This document shows, one piece after another, positions 48,689 through 57,440 of a stretch of DNA of 64,000 nt. The stretch is from Pseudomonadota bacterium (GTDB lineage: Bacteria > Desulfobacterota > Desulfovibrionia > Desulfovibrionales > Desulfovibrionaceae). The stretch spans positions 1 to 64,000 of the forward strand of contig JAEWQB010000020.1 of assembly GCA_023460395.1 (NCBI GenBank), read 5' to 3'. The first letter of the stretch is position 1, and every line of letters starts with the position of its first letter. The translations under genes and the position numbers were made by a program. The notes under the pieces were generated by a model. It did no database searches. It was not told where the DNA came from and worked only from the letters and a program-made list of their open reading frames with translations.

Positions 48689-49309
48689 ATGCATATTTCC
48701 GAAGGAGTTCTTTCTCCCGCCGTCCTCGTGGGGGGAGCCTGCCTGACGGTACTGGGTACAGCCATTGGCTTGCGCAAACTGGATAACGAAAACCTTGTCA
48801 CAGTGGCCATTCTCGCTTCCGCGTTTTTTGTCGCCTCGCTTATACACGTGCCTATCGGTCCCAGCTCCGCGCATCTCATCCTCAACGGACTCCTTGGCGT
48901 AATACTGGGCTGGGCGGCGTTTCCCGCCATCTTGGTCGCGCTTACTCTGCAAGCGTTGCTTTTCCAATTCGGCGGGCTTACCACACTGGGAGTGAACACG
49001 CTGGATATGGCCCTGCCCCCCGTAATTTGCTACTATCTATTCCGGCCCCTGCTGCTGCGGACAACGTCTCACAGGGCTATAGCGGCGTTCGCGTGCGGTG
49101 CAGTGGCTGTGGCCCTTTCCGCCGTTCTCACCGCCACCATGCTGGCGCTTTCCGGTGATGCGTTTTTTCCTGTGGCGCAACTTCTGCTCCTTGGTAGCAT
49201 CCCTGTCATGGGTATTGAAGGCGCGGTCACCGCAGGTATTGTGAGCTTCCTGTTCAAAGTGCGCCCGGAACTCTTCGCCTTTGCGGCACCGGCACCCCCA
49301 TCCTCGTAA
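48689..49309 (+). CDS. cbiM: ECF-type nickel/cobalt importer substrate-binding subunit CbiM
   Basis: 206 residues of an integral membrane S component. The N-terminal MHISEGVLS supplies the metal-binding amino group and His2 of the family. HVPIGPSSAHLILNGLLGVILG near 52 supplies the further His ligands. FQFGGLTTLGVNTLDMALP follows near 92. AAGGAG precedes the ATG. cbiQ and cbiO follow. No separate CbiN gene is present, so metal specificity (Ni or Co) is open. Nickel for hydrogenases or cobalt for corrinoids both fit a sulfate reducer. Confidence 0.93.
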   Translation: MHISEGVLSPAVLVGGACLTVLGTAIGLRKLDNENLVTVAILASAFFVASLIHVPIGPSSAHLILNGLLGVILGWAAFPAILVALTLQALLFQFGGLTTLGVNTLDMALPPVICYYLFRPLLLRTTSHRAIAAFACGAVAVALSAVLTATMLALSGDAFFPVAQLLLLGSIPVMGIEGAVTAGIVSFLFKVRPELFAFAAPAPPSS

Positions 49310-49318
49310 GGCCCCGCC

Positions 49319-50104
49319 ATGGTAGAAGAACCTTTCGCCTCAGGCACCAGCCTGCTGCATCGGCTGGACCCCCGCTGCAAACTCCCGGCGGCATTAGCCG
49401 CCGCCATGTGCATTGCGCCGCTCTCGTCTCCGCAGGCCGCCTTCGCCGCCCTATGCGGCGCGACATGCACAATACTGCTGGCGCATCTCGCGCCGCTGGC
49501 TCTGCTGCGCCGTGTGGCGGCGGTGAACATATTCATAGCGCTTCTATGGCTGGTGCTTCCCTTTTCCACCCCCGGCATGCCACTGCCCGGAACGGCGCAG
49601 TTTCCCCTCGTGCCCACACGCGAGGGACTAACACTGGCCCTGCTCCTGACCCTTAAATCCAACGCCATTATTCTCTACTTTCTCGCACTGGCAGCCACCT
49701 CCGGCATCACAGAAAACGGAGCGGCCCTCCGCTCGCTTGGCGCGCCGCGTAAACTAACGCTCCTTTTCCTGCTTACATGGCGCTACCTGCACGTTATCGG
49801 ACAAGAATATAGCCGACTCGCCACGGCAGCGCGCATCCGAGGATTTGTCCCCGCTTCATCGCGACATACCTACCGCACGAGTGCAAACCTTGCCGCCATG
49901 GTGCTCGTGCGCAGTTGGGACCGCGCTGAACGTGTGAATAACGCTATGCGGCTACGCGGTTTTCACGGAGTATTCCATAGCCTCTCACCACGCCCGTTCG
50001 CTCGTGGTGACGCGGCAGTGGCGCTGCTTCTCGCACTCCCCCCCGTGGGCTGCGCCGTGTTCGACTATCTTTCCCGCACCACCGGAGGCATTTTCCTGCC
50101 ATGA
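49319..50104 (+). CDS. cbiQ: ECF importer transmembrane component CbiQ
   Basis: 261 residues. The T component couples CbiM to the ATPase through two Ala-Arg-Gly-type motifs, seen as TAARIRGF near 180 and NAMRLRGFHG near 210. Hydrophobic segments occupy about 20-130 and the C-terminal end. LDPRCKLPAAL near 16 is the family start. It begins ten bases after cbiM and its stop overlaps the cbiO start (ATGA). Confidence 0.92.
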   Translation: MVEEPFASGTSLLHRLDPRCKLPAALAAAMCIAPLSSPQAAFAALCGATCTILLAHLAPLALLRRVAAVNIFIALLWLVLPFSTPGMPLPGTAQFPLVPTREGLTLALLLTLKSNAIILYFLALAATSGITENGAALRSLGAPRKLTLLFLLTWRYLHVIGQEYSRLATAARIRGFVPASSRHTYRTSANLAAMVLVRSWDRAERVNNAMRLRGFHGVFHSLSPRPFARGDAAVALLLALPPVGCAVFDYLSRTTGGIFLP

Positions 50105-50925
50105 CACATACGCCAGATTCTTCCGTTTTCTCCGGCCCTACCGGAATTCCACTTCTTGAAGCACGCGGCGTCTGCTTCACCTATCCGGGAGCGGTAAGCC
50201 CCGTTCTGTCCAGCGCCACGTTGCGCCTTATGCCCGGCGACCGGGTGGGGTTATTGGGGCATAACGGAAGTGGCAAAACCACCCTCTTCCACATCCTCAT
50301 GGGATTAGTCTCTCCCCACGCGGGCGAGGTGTGCTTCAAAGGGACGGTTCTCCGCAAGGAAAAGGATTTTCGGACGCTTCGCCGCGCTGTTGGCCTGCTC
50401 TTTCAGCAAGCGGACGACCAACTCTTCTGCCCGACCGTGCTGGAAGACGTGGCCTTTGGTCCCTTAAATCTGGGATATTCACCGGATGAGGCACGGGAAA
50501 CCGCGCTGGAAACGCTCTCGTCTCTGGAACTGCACGGCCTTGCGGACCGGGTGACACACAGACTTTCCGGTGGAGAAAAAAAGCTCGTGGCGCTGGCTGC
50601 GGTGCTCTCCATGCGGCCTGAGGCGCTCTTGCTGGACGAACCGACCAACGACCTTGATCCCGCCACGCGGGAACGGCTTATCGCCCACATAAACGCGTTG
50701 CCGGTCACCCGGTGCGTCATCTCACACGATTGGGATTTTCTGGAACAGACCTGCGGCAGCTTTGTGACCATCCGCCATGGAGCAATCCATGAGACAACCA
50801 TCAGCCCGCACACACACCGGCATGCGCATATGGGAGGCGACGCGCGGCATAGTCATGCCGAACCCGACGCCCCGGAAACACAGGGCGCTCTCTCCGGCAA
50901 GGAAGAGAACGTCATGCAACGATAG
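50101..50925 (+). CDS. cbiO: ECF importer ATP-binding protein CbiO
   Basis: 274 residues. Walker A (GHNGSGKTTLFHIL, near 55), the Q-loop FQQADDQLFCPTVLEDVAFG near 101, signature LSGGEKKLVALAAVL near 156 and Walker B LLLDEPTNDLDP near 178 are in order. The tail is His-rich (HTHRHAHMGGDARHSH, near 238-253), a metal-binding stretch that fits nickel or cobalt handling. It overlaps cbiQ by four bases and is the last gene of cbiMQO. Confidence 0.93.
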   Translation: MTHTPDSSVFSGPTGIPLLEARGVCFTYPGAVSPVLSSATLRLMPGDRVGLLGHNGSGKTTLFHILMGLVSPHAGEVCFKGTVLRKEKDFRTLRRAVGLLFQQADDQLFCPTVLEDVAFGPLNLGYSPDEARETALETLSSLELHGLADRVTHRLSGGEKKLVALAAVLSMRPEALLLDEPTNDLDPATRERLIAHINALPVTRCVISHDWDFLEQTCGSFVTIRHGAIHETTISPHTHRHAHMGGDARHSHAEPDAPETQGALSGKEENVMQR

Positions 50926-50964
50926 CGGCCATGCTGCGGGAGCCGGGGAGACTGCCGTGCGGGA

Positions 50965-52011
50965 TCAGTCCCGTATCCCCGCATGCCCAAAGAGCTTAGG
51001 CCGGACGTCTTCCCACACCATTTCAGGGGTAATCTCGTGCATGCAGGCAAAATGTCCCTTGGGGCATTCTTGCGGACCATGCAACCCACAAGGACGGCAG
51101 GGCACGTCCACTTCCACCACCGAGGAGGCGTCACCTCGCGGAAAGAAGCCAAGGGAGCGGACCGTAGGGCCAAAAATAGCCGTCACCGGCGTTCGCTGGG
51201 CCCATGCGAGATGCATCGGGCCGGAATCGTTAGTTACATAGCAGTCCAACATGCCCAAATACGCCGCCAACTGCGGCAAGGAAAGTACGCCGGATACGTT
51301 AATAAGCCGACTCATATCGCGCACGCCACTTTGTTCCACCACAGCGTGTGCCATGGCTTCTTCGCCGGGACCACCGAACACTAGCACCTGCGCACCCGCG
51401 TCAACAGCCCGCCGCACGACGTTGGCGTACCCTTCTGCCGGCCAGCGCTTCGTTCCCCACACAGAACCGGGATGCACCCCCAGCACAGGCGCGGATATCC
51501 GGTCGCGCCAAAAATTACGCGCGTCCTCCAGCGCCTCGTCCGGCAAAACAACCTCCGGCCATGTGAGGCGATTCTCTATGCCCAGCGGCTCCACCAGACG
51601 CAACAGTCGTTCAATCTCGTCCAGTTTTCGGAACTGTCTGTCCACAGTGTGGGTGTAAAACCACTGGTTACACAATGGACGGCTGTAACCTATGCGCATC
51701 CGCGCACTCGTCCAGCGGGCCACTATGCCACTGCGCAAACTGGCATGCGCGGAGATCCAAAGCGAGTATCGCCGTTCTGCGAGTTCCCGCCCAAAGTGCA
51801 TGGCCTGACGCAACCCGCTTTGTGCCCCGCCTTTGTCATATTCAAACACGGCGTCCAGTTCCGGCTGCGCGGCAAAGAGAGAACGCAAGCCCTTGCGTAC
51901 ATAAAAATGCAGTTCAGCGGCAGGGTAGGCCGCCCGCACGGTGCGGATGAGCGGCAGGGTGAGCACTGCGTCACCAAGAAAGGCGGTATTCCATATGCCT
52001 ATGCGACTCAT
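50965..52011 (-). CDS. waaF: ADP-heptose:LPS heptosyltransferase (glycosyltransferase family 9)
   Basis: 348 residues of the GT-B fold. It begins IGIWNTAFLGDAVLTLPLIR. LGVHPGSVWGTKRWPAEGYA near 175 is the donor-site block of heptosyltransferases, and YVTNDSGPMHLAWAQRTPVTAIFGPT near 258 completes it. A C-terminal CRPCGLHGPQECPKGHFACM (near 303) is present. It acts on the inner face of the cytoplasmic membrane, adding heptose to the LPS core. The ATG overlaps the gmhB stop, so the pathway genes are coupled. Confidence 0.9.
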   Translation of the reverse strand: MSRIGIWNTAFLGDAVLTLPLIRTVRAAYPAAELHFYVRKGLRSLFAAQPELDAVFEYDKGGAQSGLRQAMHFGRELAERRYSLWISAHASLRSGIVARWTSARMRIGYSRPLCNQWFYTHTVDRQFRKLDEIERLLRLVEPLGIENRLTWPEVVLPDEALEDARNFWRDRISAPVLGVHPGSVWGTKRWPAEGYANVVRRAVDAGAQVLVFGGPGEEAMAHAVVEQSGVRDMSRLINVSGVLSLPQLAAYLGMLDCYVTNDSGPMHLAWAQRTPVTAIFGPTVRSLGFFPRGDASSVVEVDVPCRPCGLHGPQECPKGHFACMHEITPEMVWEDVRPKLFGHAGIRD

Positions 52012-52766
52012 TGTTCTTTCACCTCCGCAGCCACTTGCTGGTCGTGCGCCTCCGCGCCGGAGTGTTGCCCCGCCCGCGAGCCTGCGGTGCCACCTTTCAA
52101 AATCCAGTCCGCCACCGCCGCCAGATCACGAGCCACGCAATGAGGAACAACCTCCCGCCCGGCCTGCTCAAGTGCCCCGGACTGCCCGGCATGGTTCCTC
52201 TGCCCCGGTTTACCCGGCAACACGCCGGACCGCGTGTTCGGAACGAACCAACCGTTAGCGGGAGATGCCGAAAGCCCTAACGATTGCGCCACGTTTTCGC
52301 CCTTGCCGGTACGCACCAGCACGGAAGCCGCAAGCCCCGCCCGCATGCCCATGAGCACGTCCGCCATTTTGTCTCCCACCATGACGCTCTCTTCAGGAAG
52401 CAGACCATAGCGAGCCTGCAAGTCACGCCACATGCCCGTGGCTGGCTTGCGGCAATCACATTCCCCCTCTCCCTCCGCTGGGGCGTGTGGACAATGCACC
52501 GTTGCCTGCACAACAATGCCGTACCCGCGCAGCATGGCGTCCAGCCGCTCGGTACACGCGGCAAACTGGGCTTCGCTAAAATAGCCGCGCCCAATGCCTG
52601 ACTGGTTGGTCAGCACAAACAGGCGCATACCCGCCATAGACAGGGCACGCAGCCCTTCCACAGCGCCGGGCAGCAACTCCAGCGCGTCAGGATCGCATTG
52701 ATAGTGCTTGTCCACGATAAGTGTGCCATCCCGGTCAAGCAGAATATTTCGGATGGGAGACGACAA
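52008..52766 (-). CDS. gmhB: D-glycero-D-manno-heptose 1,7-bisphosphate 7-phosphatase
   Basis: HAD-family phosphatase in ADP-heptose synthesis. The nucleophile motif is NILLDRDGTLIVD near 7, with LTNQSGIGRGYF near 51, the zinc-binding set CPHAP...CDCRKP near 92-107 and VMVGDKMADVLMG near 128. Start TTG 52766 has GAGGAA five bases upstream. At 252 residues it is about 60 longer than usual. The excess is a Gly/Pro-rich insertion (NTRSGVLPGKPGQRNHAGQS) near 178-205 and a polar C-terminal tail. Confidence 0.9.
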   Translation of the reverse strand: MSSPIRNILLDRDGTLIVDKHYQCDPDALELLPGAVEGLRALSMAGMRLFVLTNQSGIGRGYFSEAQFAACTERLDAMLRGYGIVVQATVHCPHAPAEGEGECDCRKPATGMWRDLQARYGLLPEESVMVGDKMADVLMGMRAGLAASVLVRTGKGENVAQSLGLSASPANGWFVPNTRSGVLPGKPGQRNHAGQSGALEQAGREVVPHCVARDLAAVADWILKGGTAGSRAGQHSGAEAHDQQVAAEVKEQ

Positions 52767-52978
52767 AGGTTTCCTCGTATGGCTTACAGAGTGCGGCGCG
52801 GGTGCCCCGAACCGGCGGGAGTTGTGGCACGGGCGGAGCGGTTTGGCAAGCGGCCCTGCCGGTGCAACGCGTCCCCCCGTGGGAAAGTGTTGCCTTTTTC
52901 CCTTCCCCCCTTATAAAGTGTCAGTATTGCATCCGCAAGCTAACACCGCCCCGGATTTTTCCGGCGCAAAGGAGCCTC

Positions 52979-54016
52979 ATGCTGGAATTAGCCCTTATCG
53001 TAGGACTGGTTATTTCGATTTCCGCTTTCTGCTCCCTGACTGAAGCCGTGCTCTATTCCGTTCCATGGAGTTACATTGAACGTCTGCGCGAAAGCGGCAA
53101 GCGTTCCGGCCTAGTGCTGTATAAACTACGCCAGCGCGTAGAGGAACCCATTACCGCCGTCCTTACATTAAATACGGTAGCCAACACTGCGGGAGCGGCC
53201 TTGGCCGGAGCCGCCTTTGCCGATGTGTTCAGCCCGCAGCACACGGGAATTTTTGCAGGCGCACTGACGCTCGGCATTCTTATATTTTCTGAAATTCTTC
53301 CCAAAACGCTGGGCGTCTCCTACGCACGCGGGCTTGCCCCCGCCATTGCCCGCCCTCTGCAAGGCATGGTTTGGATACTCAAGCCAGTCATCGTCGTCAG
53401 CAGTGCGCTCACACGAATGCTTACTCCCAGTAGGTCCGGTCCGCACACCAATGAAGACGACATCCGTGCCGTGGTGAGCCTTTCCCGCCGGTCCGGTTCC
53501 ATTAAGGCCTATGAGGAAACCTCCATCCGCAATATTCTTTCTCTGGATCAAAAGCGGGTGCAAGACATTATGACGCCCCGTACCGTGGTTTTCTCCCTGC
53601 CTGCGCAAACAACGGTGAAAGAAGCGCTCGACCAAGGAGACTTCTGGCATTACAGCCGCATTCCCGTGTATGACGAAAACAATGAAGACATGATCGGCGT
53701 TGTGCTGCGACGCTCCATCCTTGAGGAAATGGCGGCGGAGAGAAATACCTCGTCACTCGCGGATATCATGTTGCCGGTTCATTTCGTTCTGGAAACAGTA
53801 ACGCTGGACAAGCTGCTGCGGAACTTTCTTGAAGTACGCTCGCACCTTTTTGTGGTGCTGGACGAATACGGCGGCCTTGCCGGAGTGGTCAGCCTTGAAG
53901 ATGTGATGGAAGAAATTTTGGGCAAAGAAATCGTGGATGAAAGCGACCGGGTGGAAGACCTCCGCCAACTGGCCCGCCGTAAACGCAGCCAACTCTCCAA
54001 AACGCGGGAGAGCTAA
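52979..54016 (+). CDS. CNNM/CorC-type membrane protein with CBS pair (UPF0053)
   Basis: 345 residues. The DUF21 membrane domain (about 1-185) starts LALIVGLVISISAFCSLTEA and includes TLNTVANTAGAALAGAAFA and SEILPKTLGVSYARGLAP. A CBS pair follows (about 205-320), with VQDIMTPRTVVFSLPAQTT and FVVLDEYGGLAGVVSLEDVMEEILG. The C-terminal CorC_HlyC domain of larger members is missing. Such proteins are implicated in Mg/Co ion transport. AAGGAG precedes ATG 52979. It is divergent from gmhB. Confidence 0.88.
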   Translation: MLELALIVGLVISISAFCSLTEAVLYSVPWSYIERLRESGKRSGLVLYKLRQRVEEPITAVLTLNTVANTAGAALAGAAFADVFSPQHTGIFAGALTLGILIFSEILPKTLGVSYARGLAPAIARPLQGMVWILKPVIVVSSALTRMLTPSRSGPHTNEDDIRAVVSLSRRSGSIKAYEETSIRNILSLDQKRVQDIMTPRTVVFSLPAQTTVKEALDQGDFWHYSRIPVYDENNEDMIGVVLRRSILEEMAAERNTSSLADIMLPVHFVLETVTLDKLLRNFLEVRSHLFVVLDEYGGLAGVVSLEDVMEEILGKEIVDESDRVEDLRQLARRKRSQLSKTRES

Positions 54017-54202
54017 CCCTGCCGTGACATGGAGTGCAGAAGTTTGCACTTACGACATAACACAGCGAAATACCAACAGAATACGCTCCAATCATCTTCG
54101 CGGTGTATATTTTTTTTACTTGGTAAACAGGCCCCGATGCGGTACATCCGCTTCCAGCTACCACGCAGTGTGCCCAGCACACGCAGGAATTGCGCGCTTG
54201 TA

Positions 54203-54221
54203 ATTAGGAACAACACCTAAT
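54203..54221. promoter_or_regulatory. Operator-like dyad upstream of ccmE (distal)
   Basis: ATTAGG-N7-CCTAAT, a perfect 6-bp inverted repeat ending 51 bases before the ccmE start. Confidence 0.4.
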
Positions 54222-54230
54222 ACAGTGGTA

Positions 54231-54248
54231 ACCGATACGTATATCGGT
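54231..54248. promoter_or_regulatory. Operator-like dyad upstream of ccmE (proximal)
   Basis: ACCGATA-CGTA-TATCGGT, a perfect 7-bp inverted repeat, ending 24 bases before the ccmE start. Confidence 0.45.
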
Positions 54249-54272
54249 AAGAACTTTTTTCTTGGAGGCTCT

Positions 54273-54686
54273 GTGGCAAAGAAGAACAGTAAAGGTGTCT
54301 ATCTGGCTGCCCTTTTTCTCTTTTTGGGCGGGGTGGGCTATCTGCTGTTTTCCGGTTTCTCCGAAAACAGCGTCTACTTTCTGAATGTCTCCGAGGCACT
54401 GGCCATGCCCCCTGAAAAACTTTCTTCCATCCGCCTGTTTGGTACCGTAAAGGCGGAGGGGCTGGAAAAAATGGCGGAAGGGCCGGGTGTTGTCTTCCTC
54501 ATTGAAGACAAAGACGCCGCAGACACCAGCATGCGCATTGCCTACCGCGGTGCCGTGCCGGATACGTTTAAGCCCGGTGCCGAAGTTATTGTGGAAGGCG
54601 GTCTGGCGCCCGATGGCACCTTTGCCGCCAAGACACTGATGACCAAGTGTCCATCCAAGTACGAAAAAGAAAATCGCAAGGATTAG
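54273..54686 (+). CDS. ccmE: Haem chaperone CcmE, cysteine type
   Basis: Periplasmic haem carrier of cytochrome c maturation System I. The 137 residues have an N-terminal anchor (GVYLAALFLFLGGVGYLLFSG), then the OB-fold beta barrel (RLFGTVKAEGLEKM, VIVEGGLAPDGTFAAKTLM). The haem-binding motif is Cys126-Pro-Ser-Lys-Tyr130, C-x3-Y, in place of the H-x3-Y of E. coli. This variant is known from Desulfovibrio vulgaris and archaea. GTG 54273 has GGAGG upstream. It is the first gene of ccmEFABCD, with two dyads before it. Confidence 0.95.
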   Translation: MAKKNSKGVYLAALFLFLGGVGYLLFSGFSENSVYFLNVSEALAMPPEKLSSIRLFGTVKAEGLEKMAEGPGVVFLIEDKDAADTSMRIAYRGAVPDTFKPGAEVIVEGGLAPDGTFAAKTLMTKCPSKYEKENRKD

Positions 54687-54799
54687 CCCGGCGAATCTTG
54701 CGTCACGCCCGCGTCTCTACCCGCGCGTTTCATCCGTAAAAGGCGCTCACCGCCCGCCCGGATACAACCCCCATGCCCTGATGCGGCTTAAGGAGTATC

Positions 54800-56794
54800 A
54801 TGCACCTTCTCGCGTATCTTTTGCTCGTGGCCTCCCTTCTCTTTTCCACCGGCTTCGGCATTGTCGCCGTGATGCAGATATGGCAGGGCCGCACCCTGAT
54901 TCTGCCTTGGATGGAACGGGCACACCTGATGGTGACCGGCCTGATGACGGTAAGCAGCCTTATTCTGCTATGGGCTTTGGTAAATTTTGATTTTTCCAAC
55001 GTCTACGTGGCGAGCTACACAAGCCGTGACCTTGCTACCTTCTACCGCATGACAGCTTTTTGGGCCGGTCAGGCGGGGTCCATGCTCTTCTGGGGCTGGT
55101 CCGTGGCTGTCTTCGGTGTATTTTTCTTATATTCCGATGCGTACCAGTCTCTTACCGAACAGACCCGGTTATGGTTCTGGTTGTTATTTCTCGCTATTAT
55201 GGCGTTCTTTTTGCTGGTGCTCACAGCGTGGAGCAATCCCTTCACCTTGTATGATCCCGCACCCGCGGACGGCAACGGCCTGAACCCCCTGCTGCAAAAC
55301 CCCGGCATGATCTTTCACCCCCCGTTGCTTTTCTTCGGCTACGGCGGGTTCGCCATTCCCGGCTGTCTGGCGCTGGCACAGGCACTCAGCCGTCAATTCG
55401 GGCATGAGCATTCATGGACGGACATTTCCCGCAACTTTATCCTCATCGCGTGGTTATGCCTGACCGCAGGCATTATCCTCGGCGGCTGGTGGTCGTACAT
55501 GGAACTTGGCTGGGGCGGCTACTGGGCATGGGACCCGGTGGAAAACGCTTCGCTCATTCCATGGCTTGTGGCCTCGGCCTTTTTGCACACCTCAGTTATT
55601 GAAACGCGGCGAAACAAGCTGCATCGCATCAATATTTTCCTGATGGCGCTGACCAGCATCTCGGCCTTTTTCGCCACCTATCTGGTCCGCAGCGGCGTGG
55701 TGGATTCGCTGCACGCCTTTGGAGACGGCGGCGTGGGCACCCCGCTCCTGCTGTTCATCATCACATTCACCCTTATCAGTTTGGTCGTAGCGATAGGCTA
55801 CCGGCATCCCAACGCGCGTCCGCTTTCGGAAATCGCCAGCCGGGAAGGGTTCCTCGTCATTGCCGCGTGGGTGCTGCTCACGCTTGGGCTGATCATTTTG
55901 GTAGCCACCATGTGGCCTGTTTTCTCCAAATTCTGGAGCGACAACCCGCTTGGCCTTGAGCCCGCGTTCTACAACCGGGTCTGTTTACCGCTTTTCGTCA
56001 TTCTTTCCGCCCTTCTCATGGTCTGCCCGTGGCTAGGCTGGAAAGGCGGCCTGCGCGACCCCAAGCGTGCCGCCATGGTGGGCGCATTTTTCGTAGTCGC
56101 CGCCGTGGCGCTGGTGCTGTGCGGATTTACCATCCCCATGGCAGTGGCAGGTGGCGCAACCGCCATCGCGGGTATCGCGGGTATTGTGCTGCTCTTTGCC
56201 ACTGAATCCGCCATGCGTCGGAACCTGCGCTCCATTGCCGCTTACGGTGTGCACGTGGGTCTTGCTCTGACAGTGCTCGGCATAGCCATTTCCGGTCCCT
56301 ACAAGGTGGAGCGCGAGGTGGAAATTCTACCCGGCGCATCCGCCACCGTGGGCGACTACGAGTTTACCCACACGACCATGCAGCAAGGGGAAGAACGGGC
56401 CTATATCTATATCCGTTCCAACCTTGAAGTCCGAAAAAACGGCAACATTGTCGGAGAATTACACCCCGAACGCCGTCTGTACCACAAGTTCCGGCGTAAC
56501 GCATTCGCTGAGGCCGCCACGCTGCCTTCGCTGGGGAATGAGCTGTATGCCACCCTGCTGGGCACAAACGAGGAAGAAGCCGCAGTTCTCAAACTGAGCG
56601 TGAACCCGCTGGTGAACTGGGTGTGGATAGGCGGCACGCTGATGTGCCTTTTCCCCTTCCTCGGTCTGCGCCGCTTCACCGCCCGTCGTCCGGGTGAGAA
56701 GGAACTGGACAGCCCAGATGAGCAAGATGAGCAAGACGAGCAGGACGGGCAGCGCAAACAAGGCAAGCCACAGGAATCCGCCGATGCTGTGTAG
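54800..56794 (+). CDS. ccmF: Cytochrome c haem lyase subunit CcmF
   Basis: Integral membrane haem-ligation protein, 664 residues with about 14-15 membrane segments. The WWD tryptophan-rich loop is LGWGGYWAWDPVENASLIPW near 236-255. PGMIFHPPLLFFGYGGF near 170 and the His-containing SAFLHTSVIETRR near 260 are conserved ligand regions. It ends in an acidic repeat (DEQDEQDEQDGQ) that is not part of the family. AAGGAG precedes the ATG. Its 3' end overlaps ccmA by 11 bases. Confidence 0.96.
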   Translation: MHLLAYLLLVASLLFSTGFGIVAVMQIWQGRTLILPWMERAHLMVTGLMTVSSLILLWALVNFDFSNVYVASYTSRDLATFYRMTAFWAGQAGSMLFWGWSVAVFGVFFLYSDAYQSLTEQTRLWFWLLFLAIMAFFLLVLTAWSNPFTLYDPAPADGNGLNPLLQNPGMIFHPPLLFFGYGGFAIPGCLALAQALSRQFGHEHSWTDISRNFILIAWLCLTAGIILGGWWSYMELGWGGYWAWDPVENASLIPWLVASAFLHTSVIETRRNKLHRINIFLMALTSISAFFATYLVRSGVVDSLHAFGDGGVGTPLLLFIITFTLISLVVAIGYRHPNARPLSEIASREGFLVIAAWVLLTLGLIILVATMWPVFSKFWSDNPLGLEPAFYNRVCLPLFVILSALLMVCPWLGWKGGLRDPKRAAMVGAFFVVAAVALVLCGFTIPMAVAGGATAIAGIAGIVLLFATESAMRRNLRSIAAYGVHVGLALTVLGIAISGPYKVEREVEILPGASATVGDYEFTHTTMQQGEERAYIYIRSNLEVRKNGNIVGELHPERRLYHKFRRNAFAEAATLPSLGNELYATLLGTNEEEAAVLKLSVNPLVNWVWIGGTLMCLFPFLGLRRFTARRPGEKELDSPDEQDEQDEQDGQRKQGKPQESADAV

Positions 56795-57440
56795 ACTGGA
56801 TCGGGTAGCCAAAATCTATGGCACCCGTCTTGTCGTCAAAGACGTAAGCTGTGCTATAGAAAAAGGCACCGTGACCTTGCTGGCCGGGCCTAACGGCGCG
56901 GGCAAGTCCACTCTGCTTAAAATTATGGCGGGCCTAGCCCGCCCCAGCGCGGGAGCGGTTACCCATACCGCACAGGCGGATGCTGCGTGCGCCATTGGCT
57001 ATGTAGGACACCAGACCTTCATTTATCCTGAGCTTACCGCGCTGGAAAATTTGGCCTTCTGGTCAGGTCTGCATGCCTTGCGCACCGACGAAGCAACGCT
57101 GATCGCCGCATTGGAAAGGGTGGAACTCAAACGCGTGGCCTTTGAACGGGCGGGCACGTTCTCACGGGGAATGGCCCAGCGCCTAAACTTGGCCCGCGTT
57201 TTCCTGCAACAGCCGGACCTTCTTCTGCTGGACGAGCCGGGAACCGGACTGGACACACGTTCCATGTCCATCCTGCATGCGGAAATCGCCGCATCCCGCG
57301 CGCGGGGAGCCGGTCTGGTATGGATAAGTCACACGGTGGCAGCCGATATGGCCCGCGCGGACATGGTGCTGGCGTTGCGTGACCGGGCCGTAGAGTATTA
57401 CGGTCCCGTAGCGGGATACACACCGGAGGCCGCATGCTGA
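56784..57440 (+). CDS. ccmA: Haem exporter ATPase CcmA
   Basis: 218 residues, ATPase that releases holo-CcmE from CcmC. Walker A is GPNGAGKSTLLKIMAG near 35, the signature is degenerate (TFSRGMAQRLNLARVFL near 128) as in CcmA, and Walker B is LLLLDEPGTGLD near 149. The ATG at 56784 lies inside the end of ccmF, with AGGA upstream. The earlier ATG in the same frame is ccmF coding sequence. It overlaps ccmB by seven bases. Confidence 0.94.
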   Translation: MLCRLDRVAKIYGTRLVVKDVSCAIEKGTVTLLAGPNGAGKSTLLKIMAGLARPSAGAVTHTAQADAACAIGYVGHQTFIYPELTALENLAFWSGLHALRTDEATLIAALERVELKRVAFERAGTFSRGMAQRLNLARVFLQQPDLLLLDEPGTGLDTRSMSILHAEIAASRARGAGLVWISHTVAADMARADMVLALRDRAVEYYGPVAGYTPEAAC

